A stretch of 64,000 bases of DNA from Geomonas ferrireducens (GCF_004917065.1 NZ_SSYA01000001.1:185001-249000); one strand, 5' to 3'. Shown: positions 42,750 to 52,207, counted from the first letter of the stretch. The notes: generated from the letters alone by a model not told the origin. Program-made: numbers and translations.

Positions 42750-43109
42750 ATGAAAAAGTTCACAAAAGTAACCGCATCTGTAGCTTTGCTACTGTCTTTG
42801 ACAGGTTGTGTACAGAGAATCACCGACTTCACAGTGATCTCTTCCAAGAATATGAACTTGTCTAACGCCGCGACATTCGTGCGCGATGACAAGAGAGTAG
42901 AAGGCGACGACACCAAAGCGATAGTAATCTTCCCGCTGGGCATCCCGAATGCCAAAGAGGCTTTGGATAATGCCATCCAAACCGTGCCGGGGTGTGTCGG
43001 ACTTGTGGACGGGGTGCTGGAACATGAGTTCTTTGCGTTTGTCTTCGGCTACGTGAAATACCGGGTGAAGGGAACTTGTCTCATCGATCCTGCTCTGGTC
43101 AAAAAGTAA
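42750..43109 (+). CDS. Small lipoprotein
   Basis: 119 residues, signal peptide with lipobox LLSLTGC, mature chain containing VIFPLGIPNAKEALDNAIQT, VPGCVGLVDGVLEHEFFAF and VKGTCLIDP. Two cysteines in the mature part could pair. A GGAGG site precedes the ATG and a terminator follows. Family not recognised beyond general similarity to small outer-membrane lipoproteins. Confidence 0.8.
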   Translation: MKKFTKVTASVALLLSLTGCVQRITDFTVISSKNMNLSNAATFVRDDKRVEGDDTKAIVIFPLGIPNAKEALDNAIQTVPGCVGLVDGVLEHEFFAFVFGYVKYRVKGTCLIDPALVKK

Positions 43110-43117
43110 TGGACGAA

Positions 43118-43150
43118 GAAAAGCCGGACAGCAAGCTGTCCGGCTTTTCC
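43118..43150 (+). terminator. Terminator after the small lipoprotein gene
   Basis: AAAGCCGGACAG and CTGTCCGGCTTT pair perfectly around CAAG, followed by TCC then TTT. Confidence 0.85.
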
Positions 43151-43222
43151 TTTAAACACAAAGGGGGCGTTGCGACAGGGAGGGGACAGACCGCACGGTG
43201 AGGCGGCGAACGGTTTCAGACG

Positions 43223-44356
43223 TCAGGGGGCCTTCATGTCGGAAAGTATCCGGAAGAAGTTGCGCGTAAGGCCCGGATGCAATGCGCTCCCCGACATGTC
43301 AAGCATCATGCTCATTATGTGGTCAAGGGCGAGCGGTTCATGGTAGGACCTCCGGGTCCGGGTCGCATCAAAAAAATCGGATATCATGGTCAAGTGGCTG
43401 CTGAGGTTGAGCCGCCAGGATGGTGGGAGTTTCGGGTAGCCGCTCAGGTTGAACTTCGCATGGTGCTCATAGGCGGCAATCGCAGCCAGACGTGGCACCC
43501 CGGGGGTATCCATCAGGTAGCGCGCCCCACGGACCGGGTGCTGCTTGATTATTTCAAACTCCTCGTCGGTGAGCTTACCCTTCTTGTTGATGATCTCCTC
43601 GGGGACAAAGAGCTTGCCGATATCGTGCAGCATGGCAGCCACCCCGATGTCCTTCAGTTGCTGCCCCTCGATGCCGAGCGCCATCGCCTGCGCGAGGTTC
43701 ATGATACAGACGTTGGCGCAATGGGTGAACGTGTACTCGTCGCTCTCCCTCAGTGCCGCCAAGACGAGAAAGGGCATCCCTTCCCGGCGGAACAGCTCGA
43801 CGAACCCGGTGACGATCTCCGCAATGCCGCCAACCTTCAGTTTCTGGCGGCGCTGCACCGCCTGATAGATTTCGGAGAACCGCTCCATCTCCTTCCGGCC
43901 CAGATCCTTGAGCACTTCCGCGGCACACCGCTCTTCGTCCCCGCTTCCGGACGGAGGTGCCTCCGAAGGAAGCTTCACCCAGCCAAAGCGAAGATGGTCA
44001 GTCGAGGCTAACTCCCCGGTCTGCCCGGCGGCGCTCAGCAGGCCGATGAGGTTTTCCACCTCCTGACGCGTGATCCCCCGCAGTAACTTTAAATGCTCGA
44101 TCCCCCGCCCGTTGAGTAGGGCGATGAAACGGTTCAGGAACAGGCTGTACTCCTGCGGCCTGCCATCAACGATAAGCTCGTCTCCCACCACGATCAGGGA
44201 GAGTTCGCCGCAAGCATCGAGCAGAGCGCCCAGTTCCTCGAACAGCTGGTTTCCCAGCCGGAGGACCTGGAGATGTCCGCTTTCGTAAAGCGCTGCATTG
44301 GCGCTTGCCGACTGAAGGAGCCTGATGATGCGGGTTGTATGTTCTGCCCTGTTCAT
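43223..44356 (-). CDS. HD-GYP-domain protein
   Basis: 377 residues. A 170-residue N-terminal domain shared with the HEAT protein next to it (LGNQLFEELGALLDACG, DELIVDGRPQ), then an HD-GYP domain with EYTFTHCANVCIM, AMLHDIGKLFVPEE (HD), IKQHPVRGARYL and YEHHAKFNLSGYPK (GYP-like). HD-GYP enzymes cleave cyclic di-GMP. The GYP motif is changed to SGYPK-type, which is common in this subgroup. Starts 4 bases inside the previous stop (ATGA), so coupled to it. Confidence 0.88.
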   Translation of the reverse strand: MNRAEHTTRIIRLLQSASANAALYESGHLQVLRLGNQLFEELGALLDACGELSLIVVGDELIVDGRPQEYSLFLNRFIALLNGRGIEHLKLLRGITRQEVENLIGLLSAAGQTGELASTDHLRFGWVKLPSEAPPSGSGDEERCAAEVLKDLGRKEMERFSEIYQAVQRRQKLKVGGIAEIVTGFVELFRREGMPFLVLAALRESDEYTFTHCANVCIMNLAQAMALGIEGQQLKDIGVAAMLHDIGKLFVPEEIINKKGKLTDEEFEIIKQHPVRGARYLMDTPGVPRLAAIAAYEHHAKFNLSGYPKLPPSWRLNLSSHLTMISDFFDATRTRRSYHEPLALDHIMSMMLDMSGSALHPGLTRNFFRILSDMKAP

Positions 44357-46500
44357 GATGCGTCTTCCTGCCTGCCGCGCAACAATAGCGCCGCCTGCCG
44401 CCCCACCGCCCCCCTTTTTGAGGCGACTTTCCGCAGAAGCGGAAGGGAGGCTTCGCTAGGGTAGCGCCAGAGCGTCGAGACCGTGTCAAGCTTCAGCCTG
44501 GTGAGCCCGGTCAGGTGCAGAAGGCTCACGCAGTAGAGCAGTTTTTCAAGCACGGGGAGCGAGGCCGGATCCCCGATCTCCCCAAGGGCCTGCACGGCCA
44601 GCCCTTTCACCTGCAGCTCATTTTTGGAGAAGCCGGATGTGGCCAGCATGGCGTGCAGCGCTCCGAGGCCCCTGGGGGATCTCGCCATCCCCGCGACCTC
44701 GAGAGCAGCAAGCCGGGTCTGCCGGTCAGGGCTCTCCAGATCCCGCACCAGCGCCTCCTCGGCCCCCGCCTCCCCGAACTCAAGCAGCGCCCTAAAGGCC
44801 TCGCTCGAGACCCTGCGATCACTGTGATGGGCGAGCATGCGCAGCTTATCCACGGTCTCGTACAGCTCCAGACGCCGGATCAGCTGGATCAGGTTGCGCA
44901 GAAAATACCAGCGGCGGTCGGAGAGCCGCTTGATGATGGCCGGGGCGGCCGGGGTACCGATCTCTGCCAACCGATCCATTATGAAGCGCCGCAGCGACAT
45001 GCTTTCGCTTTCGGCCAGCCGGTCCAGCAGCCCGTCGGTGAAAGGAGCGCCGACCGTCAGGATCACTTCGGCAATCTCGTTGAATCTCGGCTTGCCCCAG
45101 GTTTGCAGACCGTCCAGCACCTCGTTGATGAACTCCTCGCAGGCGAAAAGCTCCAGGACCTGCTCTTTGACCGGAAGGGGCACTCCTCCACCGTTCACCT
45201 CGCGCAGTATATTCAGGAACTCCGTGTAAGCGCCGGTTCGCAGGAAGTAGATCCCGATGTCGTAGAGGCTCCGTTCGTACCCGGTAAGCTCCTCCACCTC
45301 CCCCTCGACGGATTTCAGGAACAGGAGCAGCATGTCGCCGGTCTTCTTCTCTATGGAGGACTGGTCGATTGTTTCCAGCAGGTCCTGCACTCCTTCACTT
45401 CCCAGGAGGGGGACCTGATCAGGCTCCATCATCCTGTGCAGTTTCTGCTGGTAACTCTTCGGGATGAACTCTTCGCTCGCGTGTTCCCTGAGGATGGTCC
45501 TTACCCTGGTCTGCAGGTCCGCCCCCTCCGCTTGCAGCTCGTCGGAAGAGAGCGCACCGCTGAACTGACGCAGCAGTTGCAGAACAACCTGGGGAATGCC
45601 CTCCTGGTTCGGACCTATTTCCTCCAGCGTCTCCATCACCACCTGGGCCGGCACCTGGCTGACAATCGACGCCAGATCGGGTGCGGCGATCGCCTTGGAC
45701 GCCCAGGCGGCGCCAAGAAACTGCTGACGCATGGCAGGGTTCAGCTTACTGACGAAACCGGCAAATCTCTGGTTGGTAAGCTCCCTGGCCTGTGGGGACG
45801 CCGTTTCTCCCTGGACCAACGCATCCAGCAGCAGGGGAGCAAATCCCCCCGGCGTAAGGAGACCGTCCTGCCCGGACAGGTTGAGTGCCTCGGCAACGAG
45901 CTCCGGGTCGAGCGCCCCCTCGGCGAGCGCCCCGCCGCCCGCCATCCCGTTCTTGAGGGCAAGGGCGAAGCGCTCCCACAGGTCCCCGGCGCTCCCCGCC
46001 TCCCCTGACTTTAAAAGCGGCTCTTCGGTAACGCTCAGGAGGTCATAACGGATCTCCCTGATGCCGAAAGAGGTGATGCCCGACTTTTCCCAAACGGCCC
46101 GGATCCCTCCGGCGCGATAGATCTTCTCGCGCGTGCTGCCAAGGATGATGATGAAACGCCGGAGCTCCTCCCTGGTGAGCCCCCGATGGAAAACCAGCGC
46201 CCCGATTTCCCGTTCGTGAAGCACACGCGCGAAATCCCTCATGACCGGGTTGGACCTGTCGACAGGCTGATCCCCGAGCATGAGGGTCGAACCTGCCACC
46301 AGCAGGACCACCTCGTCCAGCTCGCCCAGAAGGGAGGCGTAGCTCTTCAAAGCGGTGGCGAGAGAAACATCAATCACCTGATGTCCCTGCGGGTAAGTCC
46401 TCATGTTGCGCCGCGCGACGTTGAGGTCGCGTATCAGCTTCACAAGCAACGGGGAGGACGCCGTTTCCTGCGTTCCGGCATTTCTGGTTCGATCGCTCAT
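44353..46500 (-). CDS. HEAT-repeat protein paired with the HD-GYP gene
   Basis: 715 residues. The N-terminal 190 residues (LLVKLIRDLNVARRNMRTYP, GSTLMLGDQPVD) match the N-terminus of the HD-GYP partner in length and style. The C-terminal half has HEAT repeats (HSDRRVSSEAFRALLEF, DRQTRLAALEVAGMA, LAVQALGEIGDPASLP). It is probably a scaffold of a signalling pair. Coupled by ATGA to the HD-GYP gene. An array of AT decamers lies just upstream. Confidence 0.85.
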   Translation of the reverse strand: MSDRTRNAGTQETASSPLLVKLIRDLNVARRNMRTYPQGHQVIDVSLATALKSYASLLGELDEVVLLVAGSTLMLGDQPVDRSNPVMRDFARVLHEREIGALVFHRGLTREELRRFIIILGSTREKIYRAGGIRAVWEKSGITSFGIREIRYDLLSVTEEPLLKSGEAGSAGDLWERFALALKNGMAGGGALAEGALDPELVAEALNLSGQDGLLTPGGFAPLLLDALVQGETASPQARELTNQRFAGFVSKLNPAMRQQFLGAAWASKAIAAPDLASIVSQVPAQVVMETLEEIGPNQEGIPQVVLQLLRQFSGALSSDELQAEGADLQTRVRTILREHASEEFIPKSYQQKLHRMMEPDQVPLLGSEGVQDLLETIDQSSIEKKTGDMLLLFLKSVEGEVEELTGYERSLYDIGIYFLRTGAYTEFLNILREVNGGGVPLPVKEQVLELFACEEFINEVLDGLQTWGKPRFNEIAEVILTVGAPFTDGLLDRLAESESMSLRRFIMDRLAEIGTPAAPAIIKRLSDRRWYFLRNLIQLIRRLELYETVDKLRMLAHHSDRRVSSEAFRALLEFGEAGAEEALVRDLESPDRQTRLAALEVAGMARSPRGLGALHAMLATSGFSKNELQVKGLAVQALGEIGDPASLPVLEKLLYCVSLLHLTGLTRLKLDTVSTLWRYPSEASLPLLRKVASKRGAVGRQAALLLRGRQEDAS

Positions 46501-46857
46501 TTACGCTTGTTCCGAGGTACGCGGCAAACATCAGGCTCGTTATATATCACTATATGTCGCTATATATCCTATATCGTCGTGCAAGAAAAGGATTATTGGA
46601 TGTCCGACGTTTTCCTGGTTTTTACGCGGACAACCCGAGGGTGCTTGTTGCGCCCGTCTCGGGTTATGCAGATTATTTCCCTGCGCTTCATGTCATGGAC
46701 CGATCATACGCAGTCAAGTAACGACCATCTGTACCAGGAGGTATTATTAGGCTTGCCCATCCTGATATTCCCCTGTCATAAAAGAAAAAACTTAAACCTT
46801 GGATATAATCAAAGTGCTGCCGATTGAATCAACAACCAGTTTGAGAGGAGGCACGAG
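46501..46857. promoter_or_regulatory. 357-bp divergent gap with TATAT decamer repeats
   Basis: At 46539-46577 TATATATCAC, TATATGTCGC, TATATATCC and TATATCGTCG follow each other with a 10-bp period, one helical turn. The gap separates the HEAT/HD-GYP run (minus) from the 227-residue lipoprotein (plus). No gene is supported in it. Confidence 0.55.
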
Positions 46858-47541
46858 ATGTGGCACTACTGTCAGAAGGACTTCTTAAAGCGCGTTCTGT
46901 TAGTCATCACCTCGGCTATGGTTCTTACGGGATGTGTAGCTTCGAGAAGCGAGGTGCAGGGCAAGTTCACCAGCCCGGTCACAAGGAACACAACGGCTGA
47001 CAAGGTCAGCGTGCTCTTCCAGTTCAAAAACCTGCAACAGCAGCATGGCATGGACACGGTCCCAAAGCTTCAGGTTCACAACGTGAAGGACTTCGACAAC
47101 TTGTTCAGGGATAGTCTCCAGGAACTGGGCAACGTCTCGCAGTACACCACCTACCTCGAATCTCCAAACGATGTGAACAACCCGAAGCGGCGCAAGGAGC
47201 TGGAAGACCAAAAGGCGACCCACGACTACACCGTGGAGGTCTCCTTATTGGAAGAATCCTCCTTCAAGAAGGATTTCTTGAGCGGAACGGTCTCGCTTCT
47301 CTCCCTTACCCTTATCCCGATGCCTTACTCGTGGGACTACACCATGACGGCAAATGTCATAAAAAAAGGGGGAGCCCAGGCCGCTTCCTACCAGCGCAAG
47401 GCAACACTGAGCAACTGGGTTCAAGCGGCCCTTATCTTCGCCTACCCCTTCTACCCCCTGGAAGGGAAGCGCGAGGAGATCTACTCCGAATGTCTGCACG
47501 ACATATTCAAGCAGATCGAGGCGGAAAGGGTCCTGAAATAA
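46858..47541 (+). CDS. Lipoprotein of 227 residues
   Basis: Signal peptide with lipobox MVLTGC, GAGGAGG seven bases before the ATG. Mature part: DKVSVLFQFKNLQQQHGMDT, HDYTVEVSLLEESSFK and a hydrophobic stretch (FLSGTVSLLSLTLIPM). Family not recognised. A terminator follows. Confidence 0.78.
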   Translation: MWHYCQKDFLKRVLLVITSAMVLTGCVASRSEVQGKFTSPVTRNTTADKVSVLFQFKNLQQQHGMDTVPKLQVHNVKDFDNLFRDSLQELGNVSQYTTYLESPNDVNNPKRRKELEDQKATHDYTVEVSLLEESSFKKDFLSGTVSLLSLTLIPMPYSWDYTMTANVIKKGGAQAASYQRKATLSNWVQAALIFAYPFYPLEGKREEIYSECLHDIFKQIEAERVLK

Positions 47542-47542
47542 C

Positions 47543-47577
47543 GAAAAAAACCGGGCAGCACCTCTGCCCGGTTTTTC
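47543..47577 (+). terminator. Terminator after the 227-residue lipoprotein gene
   Basis: AAAACCGGGCAG and CTGCCCGGTTTTT form a strong stem around CACCT. A nearly identical stem is found at 49888-49926. Confidence 0.88.
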
Positions 47578-47629
47578 CTGAAGAGAAGAAGCCCCGGATA
47601 GTGGGGCTTCTTGTTCAAACGTCGGTATT

Positions 47630-49654
47630 TTACTGTGAGAGGATGATCGCCGAGTAGCGGCCTATACCGATGTCCGCCTTGAAGTGGAGGCCGTCCATCT
47701 CGGCTGGCGTGGCTTCGGTGCCGTAGCTGAAAAAGTTTCCGAACATCGGCCCATAGAGGCCGGAGTCGCTGTTAAAACGAACCTGCCACTGCCCGCCCCT
47801 CGGAAGCCCGATCGTGTAGTTGTCATAAGAGCGGTCCGCGAAATTCAGCACTACTACAACGTCGTCGCCGGCCCCGCCGTGCTCCCACCGGTGATACGCA
47901 ATAAGCTTGTCGGCGTTGTTGACGTGGAAGACATTGATGTGCTGCCCACGCAACCCTCGCGTGTTGTTGAACCAGTTCCGGCGCAGATGGATCAGATCCC
48001 GATACTGCATGAAGATCCCCTTGAACGGCCCTTCCGGCTCACAGCGCTCCGGCAGCTCCGGACATTCGCTGCAGTCGATGGTCTTGTCACACGGCGCTCC
48101 GGTCGCAGTGCGGCACTCGCCATGTTTGTTCATGCAGGTCCGACAGTCCTCGTTCACATTGCAGAAGCGGTTCCAGTCTACGCCGCACTCGTCGTTCCGC
48201 CTGTCCCCCATCCACCTCCATTCCAGCAGTTCCTGCCCTTGCAGGACCATCGGTATCCCCGGTGAGGTGAGCACCATGGCGGCCCCCAAACCGGTTCTCT
48301 TCCTGACATACCAGCTGTCATCCACATGCCCCGGGTCGATCGCTTCCGTCAGCCGCTTTTTCCCCTCATCCTTATGGAGAATGGATGCGGCGTCGTGGCT
48401 TTCATTGGTGACGATGCGTTCAAAGGCATCGGTGTTGTATCTCTGGTAGAGAACGTCGCGCAAGCGGTCCATGTTGCGGAAACGGTCCTCTGTTGCCGTC
48501 AGAGCGTCACGGACCGTGTACATGTAGGTGTCATTCCACTGCGAACCGAACCCTGCGCCACCGGCATTCGTATCCTTCGTGACCCACTCGTTATCCTTCA
48601 GGTCCTCGGCAATGGTGATCAGGTTCCTTCTTTCGTATTCACAGCTCACGCAGTAGTTGATCTCCTGAAGAAGCCACCATCCCCTATCGATATCGTAGGC
48701 GGCTTTCAGTTGGGGATCGTTGCCATAGACGTTGCGGATGTTGGCTACCGAGTCGAAACGAAGGCCGTCAACACGGAACTCCAGCAACCACATCATGGCG
48801 TTGTCCCTTAGGAAGTCGCGCACTTCCTGCCTGCCGTAGTCCGGGCGGTGACCAAAGCCTGCGGGCCACCGCCAGTCGTTGTAGAAATAGACGCCACCAC
48901 CGGCAGAGCCATCGGGCAGGCGCGGATCCCACCCGGGCGTCATGCGCCATATCGACATGTTGCCTGTTTCTGGATCATTATAGTCGGGACTTATGTGGTT
49001 ATAGACGACGTCGAGAATGACGGCGATGCCACGTGCATGAGCGGCATCGACCAGTTGTTTGAGGGCAATCGGGCCGCCATACTTGGACTCGACGGCATAG
49101 AGAGCCGCAGTGTCGTATCCAAAGGATCGGTCGCGCGGAAACTCGGAGGTGGGTAGTAACTCGATGGCGTTGACGCCCAGCTTCTGCAAGTAGAACAGCT
49201 CGTCGATGACGTCCTCTATGAGTCTTTCGTCCTGCACAGTCTTGTCCGGGAAGCTCCCGCAGTGCATCTGATAGATCACCAGCTCACTCCAAGGGGCCAT
49301 CTGGAAATCGTTCACCTTCCATGGGTAATCACGCAGGCGGAGGATCGAGTTTCCCGCGGAGTGTACCATCTGCTTAGCCCGAGGGTCGCTTTTGTCTCTG
49401 CCATCGATCCGGTAGAGGTACTGCTGGCCCTCGGCTGCATCGGACACAAGAGTTGAAAAATAGTCGCTGGCCCCTTCCCTGGTCATCTGGTGTAACGTTT
49501 CCTGCCCGTTTTCGTTGAACAGGACAAGCTTTACGTCGTTGGCAAATGGGAGCCAAGCGCGGAATTTGACGCTACTGCCAACGCGACAAGCCCCCAGCTC
49601 CTGAAACTTATAACCACTTACATAACGCCCAGTGTCTTCAATAGTTACCGTCAT
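47630..49654 (-). CDS. GH13 alpha-glucan enzyme with Cys-rich insertion
   Basis: 674 residues from ATG 49654. N-terminal carbohydrate-binding module (about 12-105: FRAWLPFANDVKLVLF), GH13 barrel with DVVYNH, nucleophile in DGLRFDSVANI, acid Glu in ITIAEDL and Asp in VTNESHD, and a C-terminal beta domain. Resembles glycogen-branching or trehalohydrolase-like enzymes (QMHCGSFPD). Residues about 490-538 hold nine cysteines (RFCNVNEDCRTC, GAPCDKTIDCSECPE), not part of GH13 enzymes, perhaps a metal-cluster or disulfide insert. Reaction is likely alpha-1,4/1,6-glucan hydrolysis or transfer; not assignable further. Confidence 0.88.
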   Translation of the reverse strand: MTVTIEDTGRYVSGYKFQELGACRVGSSVKFRAWLPFANDVKLVLFNENGQETLHQMTREGASDYFSTLVSDAAEGQQYLYRIDGRDKSDPRAKQMVHSAGNSILRLRDYPWKVNDFQMAPWSELVIYQMHCGSFPDKTVQDERLIEDVIDELFYLQKLGVNAIELLPTSEFPRDRSFGYDTAALYAVESKYGGPIALKQLVDAAHARGIAVILDVVYNHISPDYNDPETGNMSIWRMTPGWDPRLPDGSAGGGVYFYNDWRWPAGFGHRPDYGRQEVRDFLRDNAMMWLLEFRVDGLRFDSVANIRNVYGNDPQLKAAYDIDRGWWLLQEINYCVSCEYERRNLITIAEDLKDNEWVTKDTNAGGAGFGSQWNDTYMYTVRDALTATEDRFRNMDRLRDVLYQRYNTDAFERIVTNESHDAASILHKDEGKKRLTEAIDPGHVDDSWYVRKRTGLGAAMVLTSPGIPMVLQGQELLEWRWMGDRRNDECGVDWNRFCNVNEDCRTCMNKHGECRTATGAPCDKTIDCSECPELPERCEPEGPFKGIFMQYRDLIHLRRNWFNNTRGLRGQHINVFHVNNADKLIAYHRWEHGGAGDDVVVVLNFADRSYDNYTIGLPRGGQWQVRFNSDSGLYGPMFGNFFSYGTEATPAEMDGLHFKADIGIGRYSAIILSQ

Positions 49655-50001
49655 AAGACCCCCTCTGAACATTGTTGTACCCGCGCGGAATGCGCAAGCT
49701 TTCCTGGTGCTTGATGGTTCGAATTGCTTGCAGGAAGTAAGTACGAGATGGGTGGCGTAGAGGCAAACCAGAGTAGAATAATTTGATCCTTCAGGATGTC
49801 AATAGCGGCCACGGTCTGCGCTGCACCGTCCAGCCGCCCGCAGCCCCCCCCTGCTCGGCCAGAACCACATAGCCGCCCCTACAGAACGCAAGAAGCCGGG
49901 CAGCATCTCTGCCCGGCTTCTTTTTTTTCAAACTGTGGACTCTCCGCTCCACCAAGGGCGCGTCACGGCAAAACTACTGCCCGGGCCGCGTTGTAGCCAT
50001 A
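49655..50001. other. 347-bp gap with a terminator-like hairpin
   Basis: Contains the hairpin AAGCCGGGCAG/CTGCCCGGCTT (49893-49917) with eight T on the plus strand (49918-49926). It probably ends the Hsp70 transcript on the minus strand and mirrors the terminator at 47543. I see no gene. Confidence 0.6.
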
Positions 50002-51282
50002 CTAACGGCCGTCGCTAAAGAGCGGGACGCTCGCACCCAGGCCGTGAACGACGCTGGTGAAGGCGTTGCGGTTCTCGAGCTTGTCGCTGCCGAAACGATC
50101 TTCGAAGAGACGCCGGATCACAGGTATCCGCGAGGTTCCCCCGGTGAGGAACACGGTGTCGATTTGATCGTTTCGGACTCCCGACCTGCTGACAACTTCG
50201 TCGATGGTGCCGGAGATCCGGCTTAGGTTCTCCCGGTTGATCGCTTCGAACTCTTCCCTGGTTATCCCCTCTTCGATGGTCAGGCCGCGCTCCTTGAAGC
50301 TGACCTGCGCGAACTCTTGTTGCGACAGCTCGCATTTCGCCTTCTCGATGCACTGGAACAGGAAAAAACCATAGTTGTCACTGATGAGGTGCTCGAGGTT
50401 CTCGAGGGCCTGTCGGTCCGTAGCGGCGTTTTTGATGAGCCGGATCTGCTCCCTGGTCTTTCTCCCCCTCAGGAGCGGAATCCTGTGCCACTGGCACAGC
50501 GTGTAGATGATGCTGTGCGGGATATCGAAAAGCTCGTCCTTCCCCATCCCCTTGTATCTGACCCCGCGACCGAAATACTTGGCGATCTTTTCCCACATGA
50601 TCTGGGAGTCGAATTTGTCGCCCGCCGTATAGACCCCTCCGATGGAGAGAACGTCGGAGCGCCGGTCGGTGCGGTCGAAGGCTCCTCCTTTCACCTTGAT
50701 GACGGTGAAGTCGGAGGTCCCGCCGCCGAAGTCACCGATGAAGACCAGCTTTTCGGTCCCTGCGGAGAGCGTCTCTTCGAACGAGAGGGCGGCGGCGACC
50801 GGCTCGAACTGGAAATGGATATGGCTGAACCCGGCTTTGCGCGCCGCCTTCTCAAGCCTGAGCTGTGCCAGGGCATCCTTTTCGGCATCCTCGGAGAAAA
50901 CGACGGGGCGCCCAAGAACGACGCTGTCCACCGGATGGCCTACGTACGCTTCCCCCTTCGCCTTGATCCTCCTCAGGATGATGGCGACCAGGTCGTCGAT
51001 GCCGTACTTCTTGCCGAACACCTCGGTCCCCTCGAAGCTCCTGTTGGGGAGGAAGGTCTTTATGGACTGCATGAAGCGCCCCGCCGCTCCGTCGTTGACG
51101 TACTGTCCGATGGCCTCCTGGCCGGTGAAGATCTCGTCGTCCTCGTTGAAGTAGAGGACCGAGCGCATGAGGGAGCGGTTGCTGCTTGACTCGTCGATGT
51201 CGACTACTTCGACCTTGCCGTCCCGGTAAACGGAAAGCGCGGAATTGGTGGTCCCGAAATCCAGACCGAAAACTGCCTTCAT
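50002..51282 (-). CDS. Hsp70-like (YegD-type) protein
   Basis: 426 residues from ATG 51282 (GGGAG upstream). Starts AVFGLDFGTTNSALSVY, then FIGDFGGGTSDFTVIK and TVFLTGGTSRIPVIRRLF: the three phosphate/adenosine motifs of the Hsp70 actin-like ATPase. The substrate-binding domain is absent, so it is an Hsp70 ATPase fold of the YegD type. Function of YegD in folding is unclear. A hairpin with a U-run sits in the leader (51299-51329). Confidence 0.88.
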   Translation of the reverse strand: MKAVFGLDFGTTNSALSVYRDGKVEVVDIDESSSNRSLMRSVLYFNEDDEIFTGQEAIGQYVNDGAAGRFMQSIKTFLPNRSFEGTEVFGKKYGIDDLVAIILRRIKAKGEAYVGHPVDSVVLGRPVVFSEDAEKDALAQLRLEKAARKAGFSHIHFQFEPVAAALSFEETLSAGTEKLVFIGDFGGGTSDFTVIKVKGGAFDRTDRRSDVLSIGGVYTAGDKFDSQIMWEKIAKYFGRGVRYKGMGKDELFDIPHSIIYTLCQWHRIPLLRGRKTREQIRLIKNAATDRQALENLEHLISDNYGFFLFQCIEKAKCELSQQEFAQVSFKERGLTIEEGITREEFEAINRENLSRISGTIDEVVSRSGVRNDQIDTVFLTGGTSRIPVIRRLFEDRFGSDKLENRNAFTSVVHGLGASVPLFSDGR

Positions 51283-51292
51283 GCAGACTCCC

Positions 51293-51332
51293 GAAAAAAC
51301 CAGGGCGGGTTCAAAGGAACCCGCCCTGAGAA
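51293..51332 (-). terminator. Terminator-like hairpin in the Hsp70 leader
   Basis: On the minus strand CAGGGCGGGTTC and GAACCCGCCCTG pair (12 bp) around CTTT, followed by GGTTTTTTCGGG. The T-run ends about 12 bases before ATG 51282, where the ribosome site lies. It is either the terminator of the upstream gene or an attenuator. Confidence 0.8.
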
Positions 51333-51488
51333 ATGTGGATGTGCGCGCCGCCATCAGCGGACGCAGGGGTGGATGTTTTAGCAGAAACCTGGGGGCGGTG
51401 GCAAGCTGTAAACATCAAGTCTGGCCACGCTTGCGACGAACCCACCTAACGGTTAAGACGGGGCCACGTGAGTGGTAAGCAAAGGTCG

Positions 51489-51932
51489 TCACGGAACGGC
51501 GCTCCTGTTTTTACGATCGAGCAGCAAAACGGTATTGTCGTACCACCGCATGGCAATCCTGTTTTTTGACAGTTTCGCTATCCAGTTATATCCCTCAGGG
51601 CCATGTGGGTCGTCCGGACCCACGTGGCCTTTTTCGCAGGTAATCCAGAGCACTTCGATGTTCTTAGAAGTATCCAGAGGAAGGGCAAAGCGGTTTTTCT
51701 GTGATGTCGCATTCTGCTGGCGAAGCATTGTGCGGTCGACAAGGGCCTCCATGGTCATAATCTCAGTGCTGACGACAGGATTCATACAACTAACCCTTTC
51801 CGGCATCTTGGCCTGCACGCTCTCATTCCTGAAGGAGATCAGATCCCCCATCAGATCTGCATCATTGTAGTTGTAGTGAGGGGTTCTCGTTAAGGTTTCA
51901 TCGAGGAGGTCGCCGAGGAGGTGGTGAACCAC
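51489..51932 (-). CDS. Uncharacterised small protein
   Basis: 147 residues as read; an inner ATG at 51851 may be the real start. Composition is protein-like (EVLWITCEKGHVGPDD, GYNWIAKLSKNRIAMRWYD). I do not recognise it. It is upstream of the Hsp70 gene, with 200 bases and the hairpin between, and it runs into the integrase remnant on the other strand. Confidence 0.45.
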   Translation of the reverse strand: MVHHLLGDLLDETLTRTPHYNYNDADLMGDLISFRNESVQAKMPERVSCMNPVVSTEIMTMEALVDRTMLRQQNATSQKNRFALPLDTSKNIEVLWITCEKGHVGPDDPHGPEGYNWIAKLSKNRIAMRWYDNTVLLLDRKNRSAVP

Positions 51933-52070
51933 AAGAAGTCGGGAATCGTCGGGATCTACAACAAGTACCGGTACGACAAGGAGAAGGAAGTGGCCCTGAC
52001 TAAGTGGGAGCAGCTACTGATTGAGATACTAAAGGGGGAACCTGAAGCGGATGGCAGACCTCTGGCTTAG
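51894..52070 (+). pseudogene. C-terminal remnant of a tyrosine integrase
   Basis: The frame from 51894 reads GFIEEVAEEVVNHKKSGIVG, then IYNKYRYDKEKEVALTKWEQ and ends at TAG 52070. The VVNHxxSGIxGIYNKYxYxxEK segment is the conserved C-terminal region of phage/ICE-type tyrosine recombinases, including the catalytic-Tyr area. The rest of the gene is missing, so it is a deletion remnant. Confidence 0.75.
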
Positions 52071-52207
52071 CCGGACTCTGGCTCTTGATTATGATGCGAC
52101 CAAGCCCCTTATTCCAGCTTTTGAGCTTAATTGGGGCAAATAAGCAAAGTATATATTACTTATATCAACAGAATAAGGATGGCTTGCCCCTACAGAGCTG
52201 TTGCTAC

